Of a stretch of 64,000 nt of DNA, positions 6,758 to 14,424 are shown piece by piece. The DNA comes from Actinomycetes bacterium. Lineage in GTDB: Bacteria; Actinomycetota; Acidimicrobiia; Acidimicrobiales; Acidimicrobilacustridaceae. The stretch is taken from positions 1 to 64,000 of the forward strand of contig JAKOVR010000213.1 of assembly GCA_029782025.1 (NCBI GenBank), given 5' to 3'. Under the pieces are notes generated by a model, which worked only from the letters and a program-made list of their open reading frames with translations, did no database searches and had not been told where the DNA came from. The position numbers and the translations under genes are program-made. How positions within the stretch are numbered: the first letter of the stretch is position 1; each line of letters starts with the position of its first letter.

Positions 6758-9700
6758 TCAGCGGGCCACGAAGTACTTGGCGCGCGGATGGTGGCAGACG
6801 ATGGCCGACGTGGTCTGCTCCGGCTGGTACTGGAAGCCGGTCTCCTCGCTGACCTCGATGCCGATGCGCCCGGCGTCGAGCAGCTCGGCCACCTTGGCGT
6901 TGTCCTCGAGGTCGGGGCAGGCCGGATAGCCCCACGAGTAGCGGCCGCCGCGGTACTGCTGGCGGAACAGGCCGGCCAGGCTCGGCCCGTCCTCGGACGC
7001 GAACCCCCACTCCTCGCGGATGCGGCGGTGCCAGTACTCGGCCAGGGCCTCGGCCATCTCCACCCCGAGGCCGTGGAGCATGAGGTAGTCCTGGTAGCGG
7101 TCGGCGGCGAAGAGCTCGGCCGTGCGCTCCGACACCGCCGCGCCCATCGTGACGATGTGGAAGGCGGCGTAGTCGGCCTCGCCCGACACCACGGACCGGA
7201 AGAAGTCGGCGATGCACAGGTAGGGGGCCTGCTTCTGGCGTGGGAACCCGAACCGGAGCCACTCCGCCTTGCGGTCGTCGTCCTTCCACACGACGAGGTC
7301 GGTGCCGTCGGCGTTGACGGGGAAGTAGCCGTAGACGACCTGGGGCACGAGGAGGTCGTCGGCCTTGGCCGACGCCAGCTGCTCGCGCAGGAGGGGACGG
7401 ATGCGGGCCTTGAAGTCCTCGTCGGTCTCGGTGGTGCCGGCGGCGGTGGCCTCGGGTCGGAACTGCCACTGGTTGCGGAACAGGGCCGTCTCGTTGATGT
7501 AGTCGGCGATGTCGTCGAGGGCGATGCCCTTGACCACCTTGGAGCCCACGAACGGCGGCTGGAACACCGGGTTGTCGGTCTCGACCTCGGGGGAACGCTC
7601 GGGGAGGACGACCGGCTCGGCGGTGGCGTCGCCCCCGGTGCGGCTCCCGACCCGGGCTGGCACCTTCGATTCGCTCGGTACCCGCCCCCAGTCGGGATCG
7701 TCCTGGCCGGTGCGGCGGATCTCGCCGAGCCGGTCCATCACGTGGAGGCCCTCGAAGGCGTCCTTGCCGTAGAACAGGCGACCGTCGTAGACCTCGCGGA
7801 GGTCGCGCTCGACGTAGCTGCGGGTGAGGGCGGCACCGCCGAGGAGCACGGGGATCCGCGACAGGTCGCGTGCGTTGAGCTCCTCGAGGTTGTCGCGCAT
7901 GATCAGGGTGGACTTCACCAGCAGGCCGCTCATCCCGATGGCGTCGGCCTGCACCTCGAGGGCCTTCTCGATCATCTCGGCGATGCCGACCTTGATGCCG
8001 ATGTTGTGGACGTCGTAGCCGTTGTTGGTGAGGATGATGTCGACGAGGTTCTTGCCGATGTCGTGCACGTCGCCCTTCACGGTGGCCAGCACGATGCGGC
8101 CCTTCCCGGCGGCGTCGGCCTTCTCCATGTGCGGTTCGAGGTGGGCGACCGCCATCTTCATGGTCTCGGCCGACTGCAGCACGAAGGGCAGCTGCATCTC
8201 GCCCGTCCCGAACAGCTCGCCGACGACCTTCATGCCCTCGAGCAGGACGTCGTTGATGATGTCGATGGCGGGGGTTCCCTGCCCGAGCGCCTCGTCGAGG
8301 TCGGCCGTGAGCCCCTCGCGGTCGCCGTCGATGATGCGCTGCTTGAGACGGTCCTCGACCGGCCAGCCGCTGCGGTCCTCCACCACGCCCTTGGTCTCCT
8401 GCACGCCCTCGAACACCTCGAGCAGCTTCTGCAACGGGTCGTACCCGGGCTGGCGCCGGTCGTAGATCAGGTCGAGCGCGACGTCGCGCTGCTCGTCGGG
8501 GATCCGGTTGAGGGGCGTGATCTTGGCGGCATGGACGATGGCCGAGTCGAGCCCAGCCTGGACGCACTCGTGGAGGAACACCGAGTTGAGGACGTGGCGG
8601 GCCGCCGGCTTCAGCCCGAAGCTCACGTTGCTCACGCCGAGGGTGGTGTGGACGCCGGGGAGCTCGGCCTTGATCCGCCGGATGGCCTCGATGGTGGCCA
8701 TGGCGTCGCGCCGGAGATCGTCGTCGCCGGTGGAGAGCGGGAAGGTGAGGGCGTCGAAGATGAGGTCGCTCGGTTCGAGGCCGTAGCGGTCGACCGCCAG
8801 CCCGTGGATGCGGTGGGCGATGCGCATCTTCCAGTCGACGTCCCGGGCCTGGCCCTCCTCGTCGATCAGGAGGCAGATCACGGCCGCGCCGTACTCCTTG
8901 GCCAATTTCATCACCCGGTCGAGGCGGCTGCCGTCGGCGTCGCCGTCCTCGAGGTTGGCCGAGTTGAGGATGGCCCGACCCCCGAGGCGCTTCAGCCCCG
9001 CCTCCATGACCTGGGGCTCGGTGGAGTCGAGCACGACCGGGACGCTGGCCTGGGTGGCGAAGCGGGCGGCCAGCTCGTCCATGTCGAGCGTGCCGTCACG
9101 GCCGACGTAGTCGACGCACAGGTCGAGGACGTGAGCGCCCTCCTTGATCTGGTCGCGGGCCATCTGCACGCACGTGTCCCAGTCGCCGTCGAGCATGGCC
9201 TCACGGAACTTCTTGGAGCCGTTGGCGTTGGTGCGCTCGCCGATGATGAGGAACGAGGCTTCCTGCTCGAAGGGCACGAGGCTGTAGATCGAGGTGGCCC
9301 CCGGTTCCCACGCCGGCTCCCGGCGGGCCGGCTCGAGGCCGGCGCACCGCTCGGCCACGGCGGCGAGGTGGGCGGGGGTGGTGCCGCAGCACCCGCCGAC
9401 GATGCCGATGCCGAGCTCGCTGATGTGGTGGGCGTGGTACTCGGCGAGCTGCTCGGGGGTGAGGTCGTAGTGCATGTGCCCGTCGACCACCGAGGGCATC
9501 CCGGCGTTGGGGAGGCAGGAGATCGGCCGGCGGCTGTGCTGGCTGAGGTAGCGGAGGTGCTCACCCATCTCGGCCGGGCCGGTGGCGCAGTTGATCCCGA
9601 TCACGTCGGGGCCGAGGGCGTCGATGGCGCCGAGGGCGGCGCCGATCTCGGTGCCGAGCAGCATCCGGCCCGTGGTCTCCATCGTGACCTGGAGCTGGAT

Positions 9701-10261
9701 CGGGACGCTGGTGCCGGCGGCGGCGAAGGCGCGGCGGGTGGCGGCCATGGCCGCCTTCACGCACAGCAGGTCGAACTGCGTCTCGATGATGAGCAGGTCG
9801 GCTCCGCCGTCGAGGAGCCCGCGCACCTGGATCTCGTAGAGGTCGCGCAGCTCGTCGAACCCGATCTGGCCGAGGCTCGGGGACTTCGTGCCGGGGCCGA
9901 TGGAGCCGGCCACGAACCGGGGCCGGTCGGGCGTGGAGTAGTCGGCAGCCACGTCACGGGCGATGCGGGCGGCGGCCTCGTTGAGCTCGTAGGCCCGCTC
10001 GGCGATGCCGTACTCGGCCAGCGGGACGCCGAAGGCGCCGAAGGTGTTGGTCTCGACCACGTCGACGCCGGCCTCGAAGTAGGCGGCGTGGACGCTCTGG
10101 ATGACGTCGGGCCGGGTGACCACGAGGAGCTCGTTGCACCCTTCGAGGTGCTCGCCCCCGAAGTCGTCGGCGGTGACGCCCCGCTCTTGGATCTGCGTGC
10201 CCATCCCACCGTCGAAGATCACGACTCGTTCGGCCACGGTGTCGAGGAAGCGCTTCGTCAT
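6758..10261 (-). CDS. metH: cobalamin-dependent methionine synthase
   Basis: A full-length 1167-residue MetH, which transfers a methyl group from methyltetrahydrofolate to homocysteine through methylcobalamin. Domains in order: homocysteine-binding barrel (1-320) with zinc ligands Cys225 (GINCATGP) and Cys291/Cys292 (GGCCGTTPAH); pterin-binding barrel (about 330-600, INSANLEDGD); cobalamin cap (about 620-710); cobalamin-binding domain with DVHDIG, lower ligand His733; and C-terminal AdoMet reactivation domain (about 880-1167, RPSEETGFQYQ-like ESEETGFQYQPEQ region). Because the reactivation domain is present, it should not need a separate activator. It is divergent from the cobalamin adenosyltransferase gene 69 bases away, too close for a cobalamin riboswitch. 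A TAGGGT hexamer lies 9 bases before the start. Confidence 0.98.
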   Translation of the reverse strand: MTKRFLDTVAERVVIFDGGMGTQIQERGVTADDFGGEHLEGCNELLVVTRPDVIQSVHAAYFEAGVDVVETNTFGAFGVPLAEYGIAERAYELNEAAARIARDVAADYSTPDRPRFVAGSIGPGTKSPSLGQIGFDELRDLYEIQVRGLLDGGADLLIIETQFDLLCVKAAMAATRRAFAAAGTSVPIQLQVTMETTGRMLLGTEIGAALGAIDALGPDVIGINCATGPAEMGEHLRYLSQHSRRPISCLPNAGMPSVVDGHMHYDLTPEQLAEYHAHHISELGIGIVGGCCGTTPAHLAAVAERCAGLEPARREPAWEPGATSIYSLVPFEQEASFLIIGERTNANGSKKFREAMLDGDWDTCVQMARDQIKEGAHVLDLCVDYVGRDGTLDMDELAARFATQASVPVVLDSTEPQVMEAGLKRLGGRAILNSANLEDGDADGSRLDRVMKLAKEYGAAVICLLIDEEGQARDVDWKMRIAHRIHGLAVDRYGLEPSDLIFDALTFPLSTGDDDLRRDAMATIEAIRRIKAELPGVHTTLGVSNVSFGLKPAARHVLNSVFLHECVQAGLDSAIVHAAKITPLNRIPDEQRDVALDLIYDRRQPGYDPLQKLLEVFEGVQETKGVVEDRSGWPVEDRLKQRIIDGDREGLTADLDEALGQGTPAIDIINDVLLEGMKVVGELFGTGEMQLPFVLQSAETMKMAVAHLEPHMEKADAAGKGRIVLATVKGDVHDIGKNLVDIILTNNGYDVHNIGIKVGIAEMIEKALEVQADAIGMSGLLVKSTLIMRDNLEELNARDLSRIPVLLGGAALTRSYVERDLREVYDGRLFYGKDAFEGLHVMDRLGEIRRTGQDDPDWGRVPSESKVPARVGSRTGGDATAEPVVLPERSPEVETDNPVFQPPFVGSKVVKGIALDDIADYINETALFRNQWQFRPEATAAGTTETDEDFKARIRPLLREQLASAKADDLLVPQVVYGYFPVNADGTDLVVWKDDDRKAEWLRFGFPRQKQAPYLCIADFFRSVVSGEADYAAFHIVTMGAAVSERTAELFAADRYQDYLMLHGLGVEMAEALAEYWHRRIREEWGFASEDGPSLAGLFRQQYRGGRYSWGYPACPDLEDNAKVAELLDAGRIGIEVSEETGFQYQPEQTTSAIVCHHPRAKYFVAR

Positions 10262-10317
10262 AAGAAGGCAACCCTACCGGCGGGGCCCCCTCGGGCCGAA
10301 GCCGGTACCGGCCTCAC

Positions 10318-10323
10318 TAGGCT
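10318..10323 (+). promoter_or_regulatory. -10-like element TAGGCT for the adenosyltransferase gene
   Basis: TAGGCT lies 7 bases before ATG 10331 with no Shine-Dalgarno sequence, consistent with a leaderless transcript. The metH -10-like element (TAGGGT, complement of 10271-10276) lies in the same 69-base intergenic region. Confidence 0.5.
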
Positions 10324-10330
10324 CCCCGAG

Positions 10331-10891
10331 ATGAAGGTCTACACACGCGCTGGCGACGACGGCACCACCGGCCTCCTTTACGGGGGACGGGTCAGGAAGG
10401 ACGCCGCCCTCCCGTCGGCGTACGGGGAGGTCGACGAGGCCCAGGCTGTGCTCGGCCTGGCCCGGGCCGAAGCCGAACGGGGCGGCGAGCTCGACACCCT
10501 CCTGGTGGCGTTGTGCCGCGATCTGTGGATCGTGATGACCGAGCTGGCCACCGCGCCGGAGAACCGGCACAAGCTCACGGCCCACCAGCACGTGATCGAG
10601 CAGGCGATGATCGACGCCCTCGAGGCCCGCATCGACGAGCTCTCGGCCCGCTTCGACCCGCCCACCGAGTTCGTGATCCCCGGCGAGAACCGCGTGTCGG
10701 CCGCTCTCGACCTCGGGCGCACGGTGGTGCGCCGGGCCGAGCGGGCGGTGCTGGCCGACGGCGTCAGCAGCCCGCTGGCCGTCGCCTACCTGAACCGCCT
10801 GTCCGATCTGCTGTGGACGATGGCCCGCTGGCAGGAGGGGGAGCACCTCCACACCCGCTCGGTCGATGCTCCGGGCGGGGCGCCGTCGTGA
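10331..10891 (+). CDS. PduO-type ATP:cob(I)alamin adenosyltransferase
   Basis: A 186-residue protein that makes adenosylcobalamin from cob(I)alamin and ATP. The N-terminal ATP-binding motif TRAGDDGTTGLLYGGRV and the C-terminal helix with RTVVRRAERAV and AYLNRLSDLLWTMAR are diagnostic of the PduO family. The usual P-G-G/S before the ATP-contacting helix is here PGENRVSAALDLG, a modest deviation. Its likely client in this window is methylmalonyl-CoA mutase about 21 kb away. The divergent metH uses methylcobalamin instead. Its stop overlaps the next gene's GTG (GTGA), implying coupled translation with the aminopeptidase. Confidence 0.95.
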   Translation: MKVYTRAGDDGTTGLLYGGRVRKDAALPSAYGEVDEAQAVLGLARAEAERGGELDTLLVALCRDLWIVMTELATAPENRHKLTAHQHVIEQAMIDALEARIDELSARFDPPTEFVIPGENRVSAALDLGRTVVRRAERAVLADGVSSPLAVAYLNRLSDLLWTMARWQEGEHLHTRSVDAPGGAPS

Positions 10892-12393
10892 GGTGGTCCT
10901 TCGAGGTGGCGAGGGACGCCACCGGCGCTGATGCCGTGGCCCGCTTCGTCGACGCCGCGGACCTGAGCGGCGGGGCCGACGCCGCTCCGGTCGAGGTGGC
11001 GCGGTGGGGCCGGGCCGGGTTCACCGGCAAGGCCGAGCAGGTGGTGGTGGTCCCGCCGGGATCCGACGTCGAGCCGGTCACGTACCTGGTGGGGGTGGGG
11101 CAGGACGGTCCCCAGCCGCTCGACGCCCGGCCCGACCTGCGGGTGCGGCGGGCGGCCGGGGCGTTGGCGCGGTCGCTGAAGCGCCACCAGCGTCTCGCCG
11201 TGGTGCTCGACGGCCGCCTCGGGGCCGATCCCCACCGGGCCGCCCTCGCCCGGGCCGTGGCGGAAGGGTTGCGCCTCGGCGCCCACCAGCTGACCACCTT
11301 CAAGTCGGCCCCGGCCGACGACAGCGAGCTCGTGGTGGTGCTGGCCGGGGGAGGGGGGCGGCGCGTCGCCGATGCCCTGGCCGAAGGGGCGGCGTCGGCT
11401 CGTGCCGTGGCGTTGGCCCGCGACCTGGTGAACACGCCGGGCGGCGTGCTCACCCCCGAGGCGCTGGCCAAGGAGGCCCGGGCCCTCGGCAAGGCCCACG
11501 GGTTCGGCGTCACCGTGCTCGACGAGCGCAAGCTCGCCGCCGCCGGCCACCACGGTGTGCTGGCCGTGAACCAGGGGTCGGTGCGCCCGCCCCGGTTCGT
11601 GACCCTCACCTACGAGCCCGCCGCCGGTCGGCCCCGTGGCCACCTGGCCCTCGTGGGCAAGGGCATCACCTTCGACTCGGGTGGCCTGTCGATCAAGACC
11701 GCGGCGGGGATGATGACGATGAAGGACGACATGGCCGGCGCCGCCGCCGTGCTGGCCGCCTTCACCCGCTTCGCCGAGGCGGGCGTCAAGGCCAAGGTCA
11801 CCGGCCTGCTCCCGCTCACCGACAACATGCCCGGGGGCGACGCCCTCCGGCCGGGCGACATCATCCGGTACCGCAACGGTCGCACGGTCGAGGTCCTCAA
11901 CACCGACGCCGAGGGTCGCCTGGTGCTGGCCGACGCCCTGCTCGCCGCGGCCGAGCACGGGGCCGACGCCGTGCTGGACCTCGCCACCCTCACCGGGGCG
12001 GTGGAGACCGCGCTCGGCAGCAAGGTGGCGGCCCTGATGGGCAACAACGAGGCCTGGGTGACCCAGGTCGAGCAGGCGGCGGGACGGGTCGGTGAACGGT
12101 CGTGGCGGCTGCCCTTGCTGGCCGACGAGCGACCGCGCCTCGACGGCGACGCCGCCGATCTCCGCAACGTCGGCAAGGGGGCCGGCGGGGGCACGATCGT
12201 GGCCGGGCTGTTCCTCCAGGAGTTCGTGGCGGCCGGCCTGCCGTGGGCCCATCTCGACATCGCGGGGACGGCCTGGACCGAGGAGGTCCGGGCCGAGCTC
12301 AACCGAGGCGGCACGGGCTATGGCGTGCGCACCCTGGTGGAGCTGGCCCGCACCTTCCACCGGCCCGGGGCCGGTCCGGCCCGCACGGCCTGA
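10888..12393 (+). CDS. pepA: leucyl aminopeptidase, M17 family
   Basis: A 501-residue cytosolic aminopeptidase that removes N-terminal residues, with two metal ions per active site. The C-terminal catalytic domain carries VGKGITFDSGGLSIK (metal-binding Lys and Asp), MKDDMAGAAAVL, and the family signature NTDAEGRLVL, all intact. The N-terminal 170 residues match the weaker-conserved M17 N-domain. GTG 10888 is used as start because it overlaps the preceding stop and gives the family's normal length. No signal peptide is present. Confidence 0.95.
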   Translation: MRWSFEVARDATGADAVARFVDAADLSGGADAAPVEVARWGRAGFTGKAEQVVVVPPGSDVEPVTYLVGVGQDGPQPLDARPDLRVRRAAGALARSLKRHQRLAVVLDGRLGADPHRAALARAVAEGLRLGAHQLTTFKSAPADDSELVVVLAGGGGRRVADALAEGAASARAVALARDLVNTPGGVLTPEALAKEARALGKAHGFGVTVLDERKLAAAGHHGVLAVNQGSVRPPRFVTLTYEPAAGRPRGHLALVGKGITFDSGGLSIKTAAGMMTMKDDMAGAAAVLAAFTRFAEAGVKAKVTGLLPLTDNMPGGDALRPGDIIRYRNGRTVEVLNTDAEGRLVLADALLAAAEHGADAVLDLATLTGAVETALGSKVAALMGNNEAWVTQVEQAAGRVGERSWRLPLLADERPRLDGDAADLRNVGKGAGGGTIVAGLFLQEFVAAGLPWAHLDIAGTAWTEEVRAELNRGGTGYGVRTLVELARTFHRPGAGPARTA

Positions 12394-12438
12394 CCCGCCC
12401 GGCGCCGCGGCCGCCTCTCGGCGTGCGGGGTCGCGCAC

Positions 12439-13083
12439 TCAGGGGTGCACCGGCCCGGCTTCCGCGGCGGCCAGCTCCGCGCCGCCGAGGCGGGCGGCGC
12501 GGGCCCACCGGATCGCGTCGTGGGCCAGGGCCGGGTGGTACCCCCACCGGTGCAGCTGGCGCTCGACGACGTCGAGCTCGTCGCCCATCTCGACCAGGGC
12601 CACGGCCAACCGCCGGGCCCGGTCGCGCTGGCGGGCGTGGTCGGGCTGTTGGGGGTGGGCGTCGAGCCAGCGGCGGTGGTCGTCGCGCAGGTCTGCCGGC
12701 AACCGGTGGAGCTGCCGGGCGGCGAGCGAGGGGAGCGACCGGCGCACGAGCAGGGTGTTGCCGGGCTCCAGCCGGGCCAGGCCGAGCACGCAGAGGCGTT
12801 CGAGGGCGTGGACCACGACGTTCTCGCTCGAGGCCTTGAACCGGAGGCCGAGGCTCTGGCACACCTCGGGGAGGGTGGTGGTGTAGCCGTCGGGGCGGTG
12901 GTCGAGCTCGTCGGCGAACAGGCGCAGCAGGAGCACCGCGGCCGGACCGAGGATGACGAGCCAGAACCGCTCGACGTAGGTGGATCGGGGATCGTGGCCG
13001 AGGGCGTCGATCACCGGATCGCGCAGCGGGGCGATCCGCAGCGGGACGTCGGGGTGCGAGAGATCGGGGACGGGGCCGGACAT
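12439..13083 (-). CDS. putative winged-helix-like DNA-binding protein
   Basis: A 214-residue soluble protein of unrecognised family. The segment at about residues 68-110 (LPEVCQSLGLRFKASSENVV followed by HALERLCVLGLARLE and NTLLVRRSLPSL) has the helix-helix-strand pattern of a winged helix. The C-terminal 60 residues are helical and Arg-rich. The N-terminus holds a hydrophobic helix (FWLVILGPAAVLLLRLFA). A strong Shine-Dalgarno AGGAGG sits 4 bases before the ATG, so this is not a leaderless gene. The gene is divergent from a sirtuin gene. Between them is a 26-bp palindrome, so autoregulation is a reasonable but untested inference. Confidence 0.55.
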   Translation of the reverse strand: MSGPVPDLSHPDVPLRIAPLRDPVIDALGHDPRSTYVERFWLVILGPAAVLLLRLFADELDHRPDGYTTTLPEVCQSLGLRFKASSENVVVHALERLCVLGLARLEPGNTLLVRRSLPSLAARQLHRLPADLRDDHRRWLDAHPQQPDHARQRDRARRLAVALVEMGDELDVVERQLHRWGYHPALAHDAIRWARAARLGGAELAAAEAGPVHP

Positions 13084-13101
13084 GGGACCTCCTGAAAGGG
13101 A

Positions 13102-13127
13102 ATGAGATGCAAGATCATGTATCTCAT
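13102..13127. promoter_or_regulatory. 26-bp palindromic operator between the winged-helix and sirtuin genes
   Basis: ATGAGAT (13102-13108) and ATCTCAT (13121-13127) are perfect inverted arms; across the whole element 11 of 13 positions pair. On the minus strand a candidate promoter (TTGACG at 13147-13142, 18-base spacer, GATACA) overlaps it, so a bound protein would block that promoter. The element is far more AT-rich than its surroundings. Confidence 0.6.
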
Positions 13128-13187
13128 GGTCTTTCGGTGTTCGTCAAGCTGGAACGCCGCCCCCGCCCGGTAGGGCACGATGGGGAC

Positions 13188-13976
13188 ATGCCGGGGGACC
13201 CCGCCTACGCCGAACCCGACCCCGCCGTGCTGGCGGCCGCCCGCGGGGTGCTGGCCGGCGCCGACCGCATCGTGGTGCTCACCGGCGCCGGCATCTCCAC
13301 CGACTCGGGGATCCCCGACTTCCGTGGCCCCCAGGGGGTGTGGACCCGCGACCCGGAGGCCGAGAAGCTGGCCACCATCGACGCCTACCTCCAGGACCCC
13401 GCCATCCGGCGGGCCGCCTGGCGCCGCCGGCTCGAGGCCGGGGCGTGGCGGCGCCGGCCCAACGTCGGCCACGAGTCGCTCGTCGCCCTCGAGGCCACCG
13501 GCCGGCTGGAGCTGCTCATCACCCAGAACGTCGACGGGCTGCACCGCGCTGCCGGGTCCGATCCCGACCGGCTGGTGGAGGTCCACGGCAACGTGCGGGA
13601 GGTCCACTGCGTGCGCTGCCGGGAACGCTGGCCGGTGGCCGAGGTGGCGGCCCGGGTCGAGGCGGGGGAGGAGGACCCGCCCTGCGAGCGCTGCGGCGGG
13701 ATCCTCAAGCCGGCCGTGGTGTTCTTCGGCGAGGGCCTGGACCCGACCGACCTGGCCCGGGCCTTCGACGCGGCCGAGCGCTGCGACGTCTTCCTCGCCG
13801 TGGGCACGAGCCTGACGGTGTACCCGATCGCCGACACCGCCCTTGCTGCCGTCCGGGCCGGCGCCCACCTGGTGATCGTCAACGGCGAACCCACCGCCCT
13901 CGACGCCGTGGCCGCGGTGGTGCTCCGGTCGTCGATCTCGCTCACCCTCCCCGCGCTGGTGGCCGGCCTCGCCTGA
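13188..13976 (+). CDS. sirtuin (NAD-dependent protein deacylase, SIR2 family)
   Basis: A 262-residue sirtuin that removes acyl groups from lysines using NAD. Visible motifs: GAGISTDSGIPDFRG (NAD binding), TQNVDGLH, catalytic His in VEVHGNV, zinc ligands CVRC and CERC, and VGTSLTVYPI. An ATG at 13107 in the same frame is rejected because it lies in the palindromic operator and adds a non-conserved extension. ATG 13188 is 6 bases after a CACGAT -10-like hexamer. Proteins of this length are mostly general deacylases; acetylated acyl-CoA ligases are typical bacterial targets. No toxin or defence partner lies beside it. Confidence 0.95.
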   Translation: MPGDPAYAEPDPAVLAAARGVLAGADRIVVLTGAGISTDSGIPDFRGPQGVWTRDPEAEKLATIDAYLQDPAIRRAAWRRRLEAGAWRRRPNVGHESLVALEATGRLELLITQNVDGLHRAAGSDPDRLVEVHGNVREVHCVRCRERWPVAEVAARVEAGEEDPPCERCGGILKPAVVFFGEGLDPTDLARAFDAAERCDVFLAVGTSLTVYPIADTALAAVRAGAHLVIVNGEPTALDAVAAVVLRSSISLTLPALVAGLA

Positions 13977-14012
13977 GCGGGCCGGCCACCAGGGCATCGA
14001 GGGGGCAGGCGT

Positions 14013-14171
14013 CTACCCGCCGACGACGATGATCCCGGACCGGAGCCACCGCGGCGGCAGGGGCTGCGGGTTCAGGCCGACGAGGTCGCCGGGCCGGGGC
14101 GGCAGCGGCTGGGGGTTCAGGGCGACGGCGTCGAAGGAGAAGAGGGGGGACGAGTGGCGGAAGCGGCCCAT
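14013..14171 (-). CDS. 52-residue protein with two LNPQPLPPR repeats
   Basis: This tiny protein contains the nonapeptide LNPQPLPPR twice (residues 18-26 and 33-41), separated by a 6-residue PGDLVG linker. It is followed by an aromatic/hydrophobic tail ending IIVVGG. Translation is well supported: the minus strand shows GAGGAG 6 bases before the ATG. There is no signal peptide or membrane helix. Pro-rich repeats like this could be a docking motif or adopt polyproline helix. It is divergent from the rhodanese-E1 gene. I have a loose recollection of similar motifs in other small bacterial proteins but cannot verify it, so no function is assigned. Confidence 0.65.
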   Translation of the reverse strand: MGRFRHSSPLFSFDAVALNPQPLPPRPGDLVGLNPQPLPPRWLRSGIIVVGG

Positions 14172-14342
14172 GGTGGCTCCTCGGGTGTGATGGTGGTCTG
14201 GTGGTGGTCTGCTTGCGGTGGTCCGGGGTGGCCCGGAGCCGGTGACAGCAACGGCCGCCCCGGCCGGGCACTGAACCGTGCAGAAGTCACGGGTAACCTC
14301 CGTCGGCGGCGGCGTCTGGGCCGCTCCGCCGATGGCGGGAAT

Positions 14343-14363
14343 ACCCGACCTGTTTGGTAGGGT
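14343..14363. promoter_or_regulatory. inverted repeat ACCCGACC-N5-GGTAGGGT upstream of the rhodanese-E1 gene
   Basis: The 8-base arms match at 7 of 8 positions around TGTTT; flanking A/T pairs extend the symmetry. It lies 62 bases before the start codon. The architecture resembles sites for dimeric Rrf2-type regulators of sulfur or Fe-S metabolism, which would suit the downstream sulfur-carrier activator. The regulator's identity is inference only. Confidence 0.5.
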
Positions 14364-14424
14364 TTTCACTCCCCGACGACGATCTGCGCCGACCCCCGAG
14401 CCGGACCCACCCCCAGGAGCCACG

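Noticed and set aside
10262-10330. Cobalamin riboswitch between metH and the adenosyltransferase
   Set aside because: Only 69 bases separate the starts and -10-like elements sit on both sides. There is no room for an aptamer of about 200 bases and no B12 box is seen.
6383-10891. A 1502-residue plus-strand reading frame across metH
   Set aside because: It is antisense to a complete MetH. The translation is Gly/Asp/Val/Leu-rich with no domain; only its last 186 residues (from 10331) are a real gene. Long antisense frames are expected at this GC content.
13188-13976. The sirtuin as part of an anti-phage system
   Set aside because: It is a normal stand-alone deacylase with both zinc-ligand pairs and has no partner such as Argonaute, HerA or a TIR protein nearby.
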